Origin: Methanobacteriota archaeon
GTDB lineage: Archaea; Thermoplasmatota; Poseidoniia; Poseidoniales; Thalassarchaeaceae
NCBI GenBank assembly: GCA_002701965.1
Contig: NZXM01000036.1
Coordinates: forward strand, 10,737 to 19,130
Reading direction: 5' to 3'
Length of the DNA: 8,394 nt
The notes under the pieces were generated by a model. That model ran no database searches and had not been told where the DNA came from. It saw only the letters and a list, made by a program, of their open reading frames with translations. Shown piece by piece: positions 1 to 7,817 of the stretch (its first letter is position 1; every line of letters begins with the position of its first letter). Position numbers and translations under genes: made by a program.

Positions 1-3000
1 CTACTGAGTATCACCGACCCTGTCGTCAATTGGATTCACTACCCAACTGAAGATGTTGGTGTCGAAACACTGGGCGTCTCCGCAGGTAACTTCTCAGCGA
101 ATATTGACACAGGGGGGCTCGTTCTCGATTCTTGTGCTAGAGATAGCCTGTCGCCAGTTTTTATCCATCAACAAACCATTGGTGGTAACCCTCATGCTAT
201 CATGAGGATCGTCGATGGTGATACTAGCCAAACGATGTGGCAAGTTGATATCGGCGCCATTGATTTGGAAGTAAAATCCACTCCAATCATCTTTGATGCC
301 GATGATGATGGTTCTCTGGAAATCATCGTCGTGTATGATGCAAATGGACAAGCTACTGTCGAGTTATGGTCACCGAATATCGAGTGTGACGTGACTGGTT
401 GGAAGCCAGGTGGTAGCCACGAAACGGAACGTTTGTGGAGATGGAGCCACGCTACATTTGAGATGGCAGCAGATCGTACATGCCAAACTTGCCATCGACC
501 TGTGGCTCAACCCTTGCTTGCCGATTTATTTCTTGATGGAAGTCCAGAATTGATCTTGGCCATGATGGACGACATCAATGATGAACCAAATGTAGTTGCA
601 CTCCCCCTCCCCACAACAGGAACTCCGAGTACGATTTGGGAAGTGACCATGGACAAGGGTACACACCCTTCAGATCCAGCCTGGGTTCAAATTGACGAAG
701 TATCATCTGCAATTTTATTGACGACAATTGATGAAAACAACGGCAACATGTGGATTTGGAGACTCAATGCAGCCAATGGACAGGTGCAATACGATGACAC
801 GTTGAACAATCTTGATGGAGATACTGCTTCACCTCACGTCAGACTCCCCGGGCCGATTATCACTCAACTTGATTCCGACCCTGCGCCAGAAATGGTCATC
901 ACCATTCCATCCGACATGGATGGTGCAGGAACAAGTGATGGAGCTGAATTCGTTGGCCTTGATGTGATAGATGCATCTGAGATATTTTCTTTCACATCAT
1001 CGAATGGGTATGCCGACGCACCACCCGTCCTACTTGATACAGATAACAATGGCATCACTGACAGGATTTGCTGGAATACCTGGTATAGAGATGGATTCTC
1101 TTGGCACGGAATGGTCGGCTGCCACGATTATAATGAGGGAAATCAAAACACATTCCTCGATTGGAATCAAATCATCGAAGGAACCTCTGGGAACCCGAAT
1201 GATGAGATTGCCGTCTCTGCCCCCACGGCGATGAATATTGATGGCACAGGTATGGACGAAATTATTGTGACCTTTGGGAGAACAATGTATGCTCACGACG
1301 GTGAAACTGGTTCTCGTTCTTCGATCAATGCCGAGTGGGTGTCTGGAATCGAATTACCTCATCGCACTTGGGCCAGCCACTCACTGGCTGATTTCGATAA
1401 CGATGGAGCACTCGACTTGTTGGTCGGCGATATGCTGATTTCTCAAGCCGGTGCCGACATCCGCCCATTTGAAGATGGATTGGCCATCACATTCAACCCG
1501 AGTACTCCAGACCCTGGAGAGAATGTTACTGTCACCGCTTATTTTGAGAATGCAGGTACAGATTCTACTGATACAGACACATTTGCCAGAATCTACGTTG
1601 ATGGTGAACTCAAGTATACGCATCGCGAAGGTGTTCTAGAACCCGTGGCACCTACAGGTGATGGGAATTTTGCCTCATTCTCATTTGGATGGGATGGAGG
1701 CTTGGGCGAGCACACCTTCGTATTGCACTTGGATGAACACGAAAATGTCACCCAAACTCGTACAGACAACGATGTTACCAGTACCGTCCTGAATATCATC
1801 GCCCCCTACAATGTCAGCATTGGCGTCCCCCCCGACCCGGTACGTGTCCTACCAGGTGGGCAACAAGATATCGTTCCATTAATCACATCTACAGGTCGAC
1901 TTGCAGGGACCTGGAGCATGACCATTGACACATCTGGATTACCCACGAATTGGACACTCACCGACTTAGATCCAAGTGCATCATCCGGAGTCCAAATTGG
2001 AGTTGGAAATACATGGAGTCCTACTCTGCGAGTCACGGCACCTCAGGAGGCACTAGGAACAGACAGTGGATTTGTGACCGTCACCATGACATTAGATACG
2101 GACCAGAATGTCACCCAGACGGCGATATTGGCCATCGAAGCCGAGCGGACGAGAGGGCTTTCACTACGTGGCGCTGATGGCACTGCAATCTCAAATGGTG
2201 TCGGCATCCCTGGAGAATCAGCCGCAGCATGGATACTGGTTGAAAATCTTGGAAATGCCCCCGAAACCGTGTCCCTACAATGGAATTCAACGGCTTGGGG
2301 AAATGACATCACCTTACACGACTCAACTGGTCAGGAAGTCATCCCATTGACGCTTGCTCCAAGTGAAATTCGTGAGCTGACGGCTCGCCTAGATGTGCCG
2401 ATTACCGCGTCTCTTGGAGAAAATGTATCAACGCAATTGACCATGTGTATCGGTGCGGGTTCAAACGAAGAATGTCGGGCGATTGAACTCACGTTCACTG
2501 CCAATTTGGTCCAGATTATACCCCCACATATTCGCTCAGTCCCTGCAGATGATCGAACCTGGAATATTGAAGTCCAGTTCCCATCTGGCATCGATGAAAT
2601 GGAATGGGACATGGCCAGTGCAGGAATGGTGATGGCAGGATGGAATTGGGAGGCTACAGGTGCATTGACAATCGATGGCACTACTTTGCGTGCAAATGGT
2701 AACGCAGGAGGTAGAGTGACTGGAACTTTGGTAGTGGACATGCCTTATGCAACTCCACCCATGCTACATACATGGATATCTGAGGAAGGCACAAACGCTG
2801 GTGCATCATTGTCCCTTTCACTACAAGTATTGCAAATTCACCGTGGTGAAATAGAGGTCACTTCACCAGTCACCCAACCACACAAGATGGATGTTGGTGT
2901 TCAAGAAACACTGATGCTCCGGTTGTCAAACCCGGGCAATGGCCCAGATGCTTACGATATTTCATGGTCGATTGTGCAAAATACAAATTTCTCTCAAGAC

Positions 3001-5388
3001 CCTGGCCTGAATATCCAATTCCCATCAACGCAGTATGCACTTGGCGCAGGTGAATTGCGAAGCGTGCCAGTATCTCTGACCCTACCGACTGAAATGACAG
3101 CGGCAGTGACACTACATTTGCAATTCCATATGGCCTCTCAAGGCGACATTGGAGTAATTTCAACCACAGACATGCTGATTGAAGCCCGTCAAGATCACCG
3201 ATGGGAAATGACCCTGATTGCAAATGGTATCGAAGTTCAAAATGGTGGAACAATCAATGCAGATCCGAATACACAACTACAACTCGAGTTGAATGTAAGC
3301 AACATTGGCAATCTGGTGGACCAGATTACAATCAATCCTGAATTTATTGTCCAAGGTGCTGGTTCGGATGATGGTACAGGCTGGTCATCATGGGGGGATT
3401 CCAGTGATTCCATTGCAGTCAATTCGTCAGAAATTCTGCAAATTGGTGTGAATGTATCTGCAACTGCATGGAAGGATACTGAAGCCACGATTTCATTTGC
3501 TGGAATCAGTGACGACACGAACATCCCAGCATTTGTTATTCATGTCCGAGTCAACCATCTCCCAGGGTGGTGGATTTTGGCTGGTGGAGCCAATTTGGAT
3601 ATCGATCGAAACGGTGCAAATGTATCCTTGGTTGTTGAGCAACGAGGGAATTCACCTGCCGTACCATTCATCAATGGTTGGGTTGATGTCGGGGGTTGGA
3701 CCCTGAATATTAGTGAAGATTTACCAATGCTGAATCCAGGAGAGAGTACACAATTCAATTGCGAGATTATTCCACCAGAAGGTGCGATTTCGGGGTATAC
3801 GGTTGAATTGACCCTCAGGGCACGTAACGCAGATGGATCGGGTATGGGGCAAACCACGCTTCCACTTCGTGTTGCTGCATGGCACGATTATGCATTGGTT
3901 CACGATGAAGCCTGGCTCATTTCATCGGTTGGAGGTTTGCCTCTGGCAATGCTTTCGAATTTAGGCAATGCTCCGACGACAATCAATGTAGAAGTTCTTG
4001 GATTACCCGATGGTTGGACTCTGAGTGGAGCTACGCAAGTGAGTTTGGGCATTGGAGAAAGTGTGGGCGTACCATTGTCTGCCACCCCACCTACGGAGGG
4101 CACAGGATTTGGAAACAGTGTCACGCTACGAACAAGTGACGAGTTTGACACGCAAAAAGAAGTAACCTTGACACTGACGCAAAGTGATCGTTCATGGTCG
4201 ACTAGTCCCGTTTTGTTTGGAACATCAGGTGATGTTCTAGAGCTAATATTTGACCCTGGTTTTGAAGTGAATTCTGTACAAGAGGATGGCAACCCATTAC
4301 AGGAAACAAATGATGGAAGTTGGTTATGGAGTGTACCGCCCGTAGATACTGACGACACTCTAGATGTAGACGGTGTTTCTCTAGACTATTGGGCCCGTGT
4401 ACGTGACCCACCTACACGAACTGGGACCTGTGTACTAAACCCGCTAGATTCCAATCCAATCGCTTCATGTTCAATCCAAAATGGAACGAGTGAAATTGAT
4501 TGGACGGCCATTTTGCGTGATGAAAGTGGAGTTGTGATTGATCACCTAGCAGGAAATGTCGTGGCCAATACAACCCTGAGTAGCATCAACCTAAGCGCGA
4601 GTACATGGCAACCTAATCCCGGCGAACATACACTCGAAGTGATTCTTGTTGACGGGAATGGGGCCTTAATAGCCCAAGCAACTCGCGTTGTCATGATTCG
4701 AGATTCAGAATGGAATTTGGGTATCACTGGGGTTGAGGTCCGTGAAGAGGCAGGTCAGCAACAAATTGTAATTTCAACGTCTAGGCAAAACCACTCAAAA
4801 CTCGCCAATTCGAATTGTTATTTGCAACTGAGCGCTAGTGGTTGGGAAGCCAAGCATCTTGTAGATGTGGTCGGAGATTTAGCACCGCAAATTGCCGTTG
4901 ACCGTCCAGACCTACCCGCTGGCACAACTGTCAACCTTGAATTGACATGTGATGCACCTTGGGATCAAGATTCAGATGAAACAGATGATGTTAATCTGAT
5001 TGTATTGCCCGGAGGTACTGCTGAACCAGAAGAAGAACGAGACTACGCCCTCCTACTCGGTAGCCTTGTAATCGTCTTCGGAACCATGGGCTTATTCGGT
5101 CTCATTCGACCAGATGTGGGCCCTCGCAAAGTAGAGCGAAGACAGCGAGTCCGAAAGCGAAAGAAGCAGACGCTGACCCAAAGAACCGCACCAGCAGATG
5201 ATATCGATGACGACATTCAATTCGATGACGAAGAAGTGGAAACTGTAGACGATTTGATCGAATTTGAGGACGATGTTGAGGAGGAAGAGGTTGCCGAAGA
5301 AGTCGAGGAAAAACCGATTTCATTGGACGATTTCGAAGCAAGACTCGAGAGGTTACGTGAACGTCGAGATCGACTTGGAGGCGAGTGA
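1..5388 (+). CDS. Giant membrane-anchored surface protein: propeller, CARDB-like and Ig-like repeats (5' partial)
   Basis: The frame is open from the first base, so the true start and signal peptide lie left of the window; the ATG at 202 is internal. The visible part is 1795 residues (numbered from base 1). Residues about 60-490 carry propeller-like FG-GAP/VCBS repeats with calcium-type loops: DADDDG (99-104), DTDNNG (346-351), NIDGTG (412-417), DFDNDG (464-469). Residues about 490-602 resemble a CARDB adhesion domain. From about 603 to 1670 come Ig-like beta domains of NEW3/CARDB type, with an N-x-G-N motif near 748, 976, 1100, 1213 and 1319. Many N-x-S/T sequons and close cysteine pairs suit an extracellular, glycosylated, disulfide-bonded chain. 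One hydrophobic helix (about 1682-1702) precedes an Arg/Lys-rich stretch, so the C-terminus is inside by the positive-inside rule. The tail is then very acidic (about 1732-1771) and ends in a charged helix. The ligand is unknown; adhesion or substrate binding is inferred from domain type. A CXXCH motif lies at 161-165. Confidence 0.88.
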   Translation, partial: LLSITDPVVNWIHYPTEDVGVETLGVSAGNFSANIDTGGLVLDSCARDSLSPVFIHQQTIGGNPHAIMRIVDGDTSQTMWQVDIGAIDLEVKSTPIIFDADDDGSLEIIVVYDANGQATVELWSPNIECDVTGWKPGGSHETERLWRWSHATFEMAADRTCQTCHRPVAQPLLADLFLDGSPELILAMMDDINDEPNVVALPLPTTGTPSTIWEVTMDKGTHPSDPAWVQIDEVSSAILLTTIDENNGNMWIWRLNAANGQVQYDDTLNNLDGDTASPHVRLPGPIITQLDSDPAPEMVITIPSDMDGAGTSDGAEFVGLDVIDASEIFSFTSSNGYADAPPVLLDTDNNGITDRICWNTWYRDGFSWHGMVGCHDYNEGNQNTFLDWNQIIEGTSGNPNDEIAVSAPTAMNIDGTGMDEIIVTFGRTMYAHDGETGSRSSINAEWVSGIELPHRTWASHSLADFDNDGALDLLVGDMLISQAGADIRPFEDGLAITFNPSTPDPGENVTVTAYFENAGTDSTDTDTFARIYVDGELKYTHREGVLEPVAPTGDGNFASFSFGWDGGLGEHTFVLHLDEHENVTQTRTDNDVTSTVLNIIAPYNVSIGVPPDPVRVLPGGQQDIVPLITSTGRLAGTWSMTIDTSGLPTNWTLTDLDPSASSGVQIGVGNTWSPTLRVTAPQEALGTDSGFVTVTMTLDTDQNVTQTAILAIEAERTRGLSLRGADGTAISNGVGIPGESAAAWILVENLGNAPETVSLQWNSTAWGNDITLHDSTGQEVIPLTLAPSEIRELTARLDVPITASLGENVSTQLTMCIGAGSNEECRAIELTFTANLVQIIPPHIRSVPADDRTWNIEVQFPSGIDEMEWDMASAGMVMAGWNWEATGALTIDGTTLRANGNAGGRVTGTLVVDMPYATPPMLHTWISEEGTNAGASLSLSLQVLQIHRGEIEVTSPVTQPHKMDVGVQETLMLRLSNPGNGPDAYDISWSIVQNTNFSQDPGLNIQFPSTQYALGAGELRSVPVSLTLPTEMTAAVTLHLQFHMASQGDIGVISTTDMLIEARQDHRWEMTLIANGIEVQNGGTINADPNTQLQLELNVSNIGNLVDQITINPEFIVQGAGSDDGTGWSSWGDSSDSIAVNSSEILQIGVNVSATAWKDTEATISFAGISDDTNIPAFVIHVRVNHLPGWWILAGGANLDIDRNGANVSLVVEQRGNSPAVPFINGWVDVGGWTLNISEDLPMLNPGESTQFNCEIIPPEGAISGYTVELTLRARNADGSGMGQTTLPLRVAAWHDYALVHDEAWLISSVGGLPLAMLSNLGNAPTTINVEVLGLPDGWTLSGATQVSLGIGESVGVPLSATPPTEGTGFGNSVTLRTSDEFDTQKEVTLTLTQSDRSWSTSPVLFGTSGDVLELIFDPGFEVNSVQEDGNPLQETNDGSWLWSVPPVDTDDTLDVDGVSLDYWARVRDPPTRTGTCVLNPLDSNPIASCSIQNGTSEIDWTAILRDESGVVIDHLAGNVVANTTLSSINLSASTWQPNPGEHTLEVILVDGNGALIAQATRVVMIRDSEWNLGITGVEVREEAGQQQIVISTSRQNHSKLANSNCYLQLSASGWEAKHLVDVVGDLAPQIAVDRPDLPAGTTVNLELTCDAPWDQDSDETDDVNLIVLPGGTAEPEEERDYALLLGSLVIVFGTMGLFGLIRPDVGPRKVERRQRVRKRKKQTLTQRTAPADDIDDDIQFDDEEVETVDDLIEFEDDVEEEEVAEEVEEKPISLDDFEARLERLRERRDRLGGE
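5377..5381 (+). promoter_or_regulatory. Shine-Dalgarno GGAGG for the TTG-initiated gene
   Basis: GGAGG lies within the last codons of the surface-protein gene, seven bases before the TTG at 5389. It matches the core complementary to archaeal 16S 3' ends. It is the main reason to accept a TTG start here: the next ATG in frame is not until 5533 and would remove 48 residues. Confidence 0.7.
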
Positions 5389-6045
5389 TTGGAACAGATT
5401 GATATTTCTTCAGTGACCCCATTTTACACCTTTGACCCCTTACAAGGAACTGAGGTTTCTCAATTCCTTGAGATCCTCACTGATTGCTACAAAGGCATTG
5501 ATAGGCTTGCCCAGCTTGATACCGAGTGCCCAATGATTGCAGCCAAATTGAGTGAACAAGGTGCGATTTTTTCTCAAGGTAGGGGAGATGTTTCATGGGA
5601 TGATGCCACCATCGTATTTGTCGCATTAAGAGCAACTGAAGCAGATGGAGCACCTTCGGAACCCCTTGAGAGGGGGATCTCTATCGAGCGTCTGGGTCGA
5701 TTTCCTATGAACGAAGGTAACTCTATTGCCTACTTACGGGCTCATTTAATTCCTGAAGAACCAGGTGATGAAGGTATCCAACTTCTGGCGCAACTAGATT
5801 CTGGACTACGGGCAGAATCACTAACCCACGACCATTTGAGTATCGGCTTTGGTGGTATGATCTTACACGGTTGGTTATCATCAGATGATGTGACTGAAAT
5901 ACGCACCTATCTCGAACAATCTCTTTGGAAAGTGAACCAAAACGAGCCACTCGATGGAGGAGTTCGTGAAATCGTACGGCATCTTCTGATTGTCCTAAAG
6001 TCCGCTGAAAAGCGAAATCTCGGAATCTTGATGCGACGCCATTGA
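5389..6045 (+). CDS. Conserved-looking hypothetical protein, 218 aa, coupled to the surface-protein gene
   Basis: I do not recognise the family. The product is 218 residues, without a signal peptide, membrane helix, CXXC pair or nucleotide-binding motif, so it should be a soluble cytoplasmic protein of mixed alpha/beta character. The N-terminal half is acidic. The centre has alternating hydrophobic strands (ATIVFVALRA about residues 73-82, then GIQLLAQLDSGLRA and the glycine-rich LSIGFGGMILHGW). The C-terminal third looks helical and ends in a basic RRH. The TTG start follows the upstream TGA directly (TGATTG) and has a GGAGG seven bases ahead; the frame is closed upstream by that TGA, so the gene cannot begin earlier. 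An in-frame GTG at 5413 is a weaker alternative. Co-translation with the surface protein suggests that it acts with that protein's cytoplasmic tail, but this is inference. The stop lies one base from the convergent purC stop. Confidence 0.8.
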   Translation: MEQIDISSVTPFYTFDPLQGTEVSQFLEILTDCYKGIDRLAQLDTECPMIAAKLSEQGAIFSQGRGDVSWDDATIVFVALRATEADGAPSEPLERGISIERLGRFPMNEGNSIAYLRAHLIPEEPGDEGIQLLAQLDSGLRAESLTHDHLSIGFGGMILHGWLSSDDVTEIRTYLEQSLWKVNQNEPLDGGVREIVRHLLIVLKSAEKRNLGILMRRH

Positions 6046-6046
6046 A

Positions 6047-6991
6047 TCAGAATTCTTCACCGGTCAATCGCTCGTACATACTCGCGTATAGCGATGAGGT
6101 CTGGTCGATGACATCTTGTGGCAGAGCTGGGATGGGAGGCTCTTCAGTACCTGCCTCTCTGGCAGCATACAAATCATCGTGGTGGCCGGTTCCAAGGTAA
6201 TGTTCACGAACAAACTCTTTCGATAAAGACACAATTTCACCGTCCTCATAATCAGCAGCAGCCCACCATCGGTCCTCATCTAGCGTCCCAAAAGAATCCA
6301 CTAGAACTGGGACACGACCATGACCCAAGGCAAATTCCTTCTTTCCATCAACGTGAATGAGGCCACGCTTTGCCGCCTCAGTATGGATGATTTCATCGAC
6401 CTTGACGACAATCGCCAAAATCGAATCGAATTCTGCATCTGTCAGGTTTGAAATTTCCAGCGCTTCCTTACGGTCAAGCAAACGGTCGAATTTCTCGAAC
6501 TTTGTTGAGACCTCAAGGTATGGCTTTGGCAATTTAATCCCTTCATGTAATTCAACACCTGGTTCAAATCCAAATTCCTCGGAACCCACGTCGCCACGCT
6601 TGTATCGGCGCCAACCGCCACCGGCAAGGTAGTGTCTGCAAATGACTTCTAGGGGGACGAATACGTTCTCCATGTCCCGTGGAATAGCACCTGGTTCACG
6701 AATGACTTCGAATCGACGTGCGAGAACACGATCTGGAGCATTCATCTCAATGATGTGTGTATCACAAATACCTGCTTCTTCGACCAACTTGAACCAATGA
6801 CATGATGTTCGATTAAGACTCTCCCCTTTACGCGGAATCAACGAAGGAATGATTTGATCAAAAACAGAAATTTGATTGGTGTATCGGAACTCAATCACAT
6901 CTGGATCGTCGGTACTCCATACTTGCTTGACTTTGCCTGAATATAACAACTCGCCCATGTGCAAATCGCTGCCGAATCCGTCTTTGAACAT
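6047..6991 (-). CDS. purC: Phosphoribosylaminoimidazole-succinocarboxamide (SAICAR) synthetase
   Basis: PurC (EC 6.3.2.6) joins aspartate to CAIR using ATP, giving SAICAR, in the cytoplasmic de novo purine pathway. The 314-residue product shows the family motifs in order: nucleotide-binding GKVKQVW (19-25), the IIPSLIPRKGESLN segment (47-60), EVICRHYLAGGGW (115-127), the STK triad (162-164), GLIHVDGKKEF (210-220), TLDEDRWW (236-243, matching the usual T-P-D-S-S-R-x-W) and SKEFVREHYL (257-266). Its length fits the longer, yeast-like branch rather than the roughly 240-residue bacterial form. Several normally strict positions differ (GGGW for GSGW; DGK for DTK; DSFGTLDED for DEhhTPDSS), yet the Asp, Lys and Arg of these motifs remain. 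The ATG at 6991 has GGTG seven bases upstream; the second ATG (residue 12, base 6958) fits family N-termini equally well but lacks a ribosome-binding site. It follows eif6 by 18 bases, probably on the same transcript. Confidence 0.93.
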   Translation of the reverse strand: MFKDGFGSDLHMGELLYSGKVKQVWSTDDPDVIEFRYTNQISVFDQIIPSLIPRKGESLNRTSCHWFKLVEEAGICDTHIIEMNAPDRVLARRFEVIREPGAIPRDMENVFVPLEVICRHYLAGGGWRRYKRGDVGSEEFGFEPGVELHEGIKLPKPYLEVSTKFEKFDRLLDRKEALEISNLTDAEFDSILAIVVKVDEIIHTEAAKRGLIHVDGKKEFALGHGRVPVLVDSFGTLDEDRWWAAADYEDGEIVSLSKEFVREHYLGTGHHDDLYAAREAGTEEPPIPALPQDVIDQTSSLYASMYERLTGEEF

Positions 6992-6998
6992 TGGGTGG

Positions 6999-7002
6999 CA
7001 CC
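6999..7002 (-). promoter_or_regulatory. Probable Shine-Dalgarno GGTG for purC
   Basis: On the minus strand GGTG stands seven bases before the ATG at 6991, inside the 18-base gap between eif6 and purC. It matches part of the GGAGGTGAT complement of the 16S tail. It favours the longer purC product over the internal ATG at 6958, which has no such motif at the right distance. It is a short match, so the support is moderate. Confidence 0.45.
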
Positions 7003-7009
7003 AAAATGC

Positions 7010-7672
7010 TCAGATGAGGCCCAAAGCGTCCTCAATTCGATTCAATTCTGGACCTGTGGTTTGCGACCCAGCCCAAGCTCCTTGGTCAGTGGCAATACAC
7101 CCAGAACCGACGTACGGAGAACCGAAGTTGACTGTCCCAACCATGGCTGGAACATCCAGAACCGACTCAATGTTTTCAACTTCCATCTCTGTGACATCAG
7201 GATGTAAGAGTACACCGCGGTTGTTGCAAACGGAAACGCTCCCTGGCGTGTCATTTCCTGCAATCCCAATGGCCACACAATCAACTTTCAGAGTTTCAGA
7301 GAGCACCTCAATTCCTTCTTCAGGAAGGATGGGGCTGGCGACAGCGCCGTTCTCGTTGACAATCAGAAGATTGCCAGCAGCATTCACTCCGCTTTCCATA
7401 ACAACAACATCTCCGAATGAAGTTAGACGGTCAATTTCTTCTTCAGTCGCAATATCTGCAACAGCGATACCATTGGAATTCCCAGCAATCAGGGCACCGA
7501 CCAAGGAACTGCCACCAACAGACATTTGCGCGACCTCAAGGCCTAGCGCATCCTCAAGACCTGTGATATCTTTCTTTGTAAGTTGCATAGGCGCAAACAA
7601 GACGCGCCCAACCATGGCTAGATGTACGCCAACCTGGCTGGTTCCAAGGATGTCCGACGCTTTCAGGCTCAT
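7010..7672 (-). CDS. eif6: Translation initiation factor 6 (aIF6), ribosome anti-association factor
   Basis: aIF6 binds the 50S subunit near the sarcin-ricin loop and uL14 and keeps it from joining 30S; the family also serves late 60S/50S maturation. The 220-residue product has the normal archaeal length and the pentein pattern: N-x-N-G or similar turns at residues 65-68, 106-109, 150-153 and 195-198, spaced 41-45 residues as expected for the five-fold pseudo-repeat. Diagnostic segments are CNNRGVLLHPDVTE (149-162), GTVNFGSPYVGSG (179-191) and SQTTGPELNRIEDAL (203-217). The N-terminus (ILGTSQVGVHL, 8-18) aligns with the usual family start. The ATG has GGAG seven bases upstream. It lies after the rRNA terminator and 18 bases before purC. 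The 80-base leader holds no convincing promoter; TACATAGATT (minus, 7737-7728) is only a weak TATA candidate. Confidence 0.96.
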   Translation of the reverse strand: MSLKASDILGTSQVGVHLAMVGRVLFAPMQLTKKDITGLEDALGLEVAQMSVGGSSLVGALIAGNSNGIAVADIATEEEIDRLTSFGDVVVMESGVNAAGNLLIVNENGAVASPILPEEGIEVLSETLKVDCVAIGIAGNDTPGSVSVCNNRGVLLHPDVTEMEVENIESVLDVPAMVGTVNFGSPYVGSGCIATDQGAWAGSQTTGPELNRIEDALGLI

Positions 7673-7679
7673 GCGAACA

Positions 7680-7683
7680 CTCC
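7680..7683 (-). promoter_or_regulatory. Shine-Dalgarno GGAG for eif6
   Basis: GGAG (within GGAGTG) on the minus strand lies seven bases before the ATG at 7672. It supports both that start codon and a transcript with a 5' leader. Confidence 0.6.
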
Positions 7684-7752
7684 GTTGAACTTGCGCGGTT
7701 GGCGAGGTCTATTAGCGGTACCGATTGAATCTATGTAGCCTAACGGCCTTGC

Positions 7753-7809
7753 AAAAAAGATGCGGGGGTAAAAAGAAGTTGGATCACGGCCGGTCCGAAG
7801 ACCGGCCGA
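7753..7809 (-). terminator. Terminator of the rRNA transcript: cUUCGg hairpin followed by two T tracts
   Basis: Read on the minus strand, CGGCCGGUC and GACCGGCCG (plus-strand span 7786-7809) pair perfectly over nine base pairs around a UUCG loop closed by C-G, the extra-stable cUUCGg tetraloop. Downstream come a T5 tract (7774-7770, within CTTCTTTTTA) and a T6 tract (7758-7753). Archaeal RNA polymerase stops mainly on oligo-T; the hairpin may also stabilise the 5S precursor 3' end. The element sits about 24 bases after 5S and 80 bases before eif6, so it separates the rRNA genes from the eif6-purC pair. Confidence 0.75.
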
Positions 7810-7817
7810 GATCCGGA

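Noticed and set aside
202..204. ATG as the start of the surface-protein gene
   Set aside because: The same frame is open back to base 1 and the 67 upstream codons read as continuous protein (for example LLSITDPVVNW); there is no ribosome-binding site at 202, so the gene continues leftward.
2331..4358. Minus-strand open frames of 127-152 codons within the surface-protein gene
   Set aside because: All overlap a certain gene, show no family motif or ribosome-binding site, and reflect the biased composition of the beta-repeat coding strand.
5200..5330. GAC/GAT/GAA-rich stretch as a DNA repeat or slippage product
   Set aside because: There is no regular repeat unit; the bias follows from the acidic tail it encodes, using mixed Asp and Glu codons.
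6876..7688. A 270-codon open frame on the plus strand
   Set aside because: It lies antisense to eif6 and the purC 5' end, is rich in Ser/Thr/Pro as expected of a complementary frame, and has no ribosome-binding site; the two genes on the other strand are certain.
7728..7737. TACATAGATT (minus strand) as the eif6 promoter
   Set aside because: It is at a plausible distance for a short leader but matches the archaeal TATA consensus poorly and has no BRE; kept only as a weak candidate.
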